NCBI RefSeq assembly: GCF_002148795.1
Contig: NZ_MPOB01000014.1
Coordinates: 1-61,174 of the forward strand
DNA from: Oceanibaculum nanhaiense
Lineage (GTDB): Bacteria; Pseudomonadota; Alphaproteobacteria; Oceanibaculales; Oceanibaculaceae
Length of the DNA stretch: 61,174 nt
Direction: 5' to 3'
In this document: piece by piece, positions 61,099 to 61,174 of the stretch
Numbering within the stretch: the first letter of the stretch is position 1
Layout of the letters: the number at the start of each line of letters is the position of its first letter
Notes under the pieces: generated by a model
Seen by the model: only the letters and a program-made list of their open reading frames with translations
Databases searched by the model: none
What the model was told of the DNA's origin: nothing
Position numbers and translations under genes: made by a program

Positions 61099-61174
61099 GA
61101 GTCTGTCCGGAGACTTTATGATTGATTGCAGAGCTTTCTGATCATGAGGCGGATGGAGGCGAGTTTCAAGAAGG
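61099..61174 (-). mobile_element. IS5-family insertion sequence, right-hand end, partial
   Basis: GAGTCTGTCCGGAGACTTT looks like a terminal inverted repeat, and CTAA at 61095-61098 just outside it matches the 4-bp target duplication often seen for IS5 elements. Immediately inside is the transposase end on the minus strand. The rest of the element lies beyond the window. Confidence 0.65.
61116..61174 (-). CDS. IS5-family transposase, C-terminal fragment
   Basis: Eighteen codons ending FLKLASIRLMIRKLCNQS and a TAA stop. The FLxLASIRLMxR pattern is the usual C-terminus of IS5/IS427-group DDE transposases. The gene runs off the right edge, so only the extreme C-terminus is visible and the catalytic residues cannot be checked. 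Confidence 0.65.
   Translation of the reverse strand, partial: FLKLASIRLMIRKLCNQS

Overview
The window looks like a piece of a GC-rich alphaproteobacterial chromosome. It opens with the 3' end of a 5S rRNA followed by an initiator tRNA-fMet, the usual tail of an alphaproteobacterial rrn operon, and closes inside the 3' end of an IS5-type insertion sequence. Gene content (tripartite TAXI-TRAP carrier, many ABC importers, LysR/GntR/LacI regulators, DUF1989 and Rieske proteins) fits a free-living, nutrient-scavenging member of a Rhodospirillales-like group, but the sequence alone does not fix the genus. Starts were chosen by ribosome-binding site, overlap and domain boundary. Family names come from motif recognition only; no searches were run.

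Layout. 1-0.4 kb: rrn tail, tRNA-fMet, terminator. 0.6-7.6 kb: alpha/beta hydrolase, KefB/C-like antiporter, isochorismatase-like hydrolase, LysR regulator, pirin and a DUF5996-acetyltransferase fusion. Three of these promoter regions share one composite DNA motif with fixed spacing. 7.7-17.2 kb: a LysR regulator divergent from a catabolic operon holding two DUF1989 proteins, two Rieske oxygenase alpha subunits, an amino-acid-type ABC importer, a D-2-hydroxyacid dehydrogenase and an M20 deacylase. This is the strongest candidate for an undescribed pathway. 17.2-22.2 kb: a short remnant resembling an ATPase gamma subunit, then a complete arginine deiminase operon (YfcC-type carrier, arcA, arcB, arcC) behind an FNR/ANR-like box. 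22.3-30.9 kb: TAXI-TRAP importer plus a DadA-like dehydrogenase, divergent from a LysR gene and a three-subunit HcnABC/opine-oxidase-like flavoenzyme.

31-38.3 kb: a GntR regulator divergent from a C45 Ntn-hydrolase and a complete dipeptide-type ABC importer, suggesting uptake and cytoplasmic cleavage of amide-linked compounds. 38.3-39.4 kb: NsrR-like regulator and group III truncated haemoglobin around an NsrR-like operator (nitric oxide response). 39.5-41.2 kb: gamma-glutamyltransferase. 41.5-46.7 kb: Ugp-like ABC importer with a GpdQ-like phosphodiesterase. 46.9-51.4 kb: two two-component systems, one LuxR-type and one OmpR-type. 51.6-52.4 kb: MipA/OmpV-type outer-membrane protein.

52.7-58.4 kb: a LacI regulator, a second ABC importer and a second GpdQ-like phosphodiesterase, the same import-then-hydrolyse logic built on a different transporter class. 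58.4-58.5 kb: three back-to-back hairpins. 58.5-60.7 kb: a PepSY membrane protein flanked by two small membrane proteins, as in siderophore-iron operons. The last 400 bp are AT-rich, with a perfect 23-bp palindrome and then the IS end. Overall the region is dominated by capture and breakdown of small nitrogen- and phosphorus-containing organics, with anaerobic arginine fermentation and nitric oxide defence.
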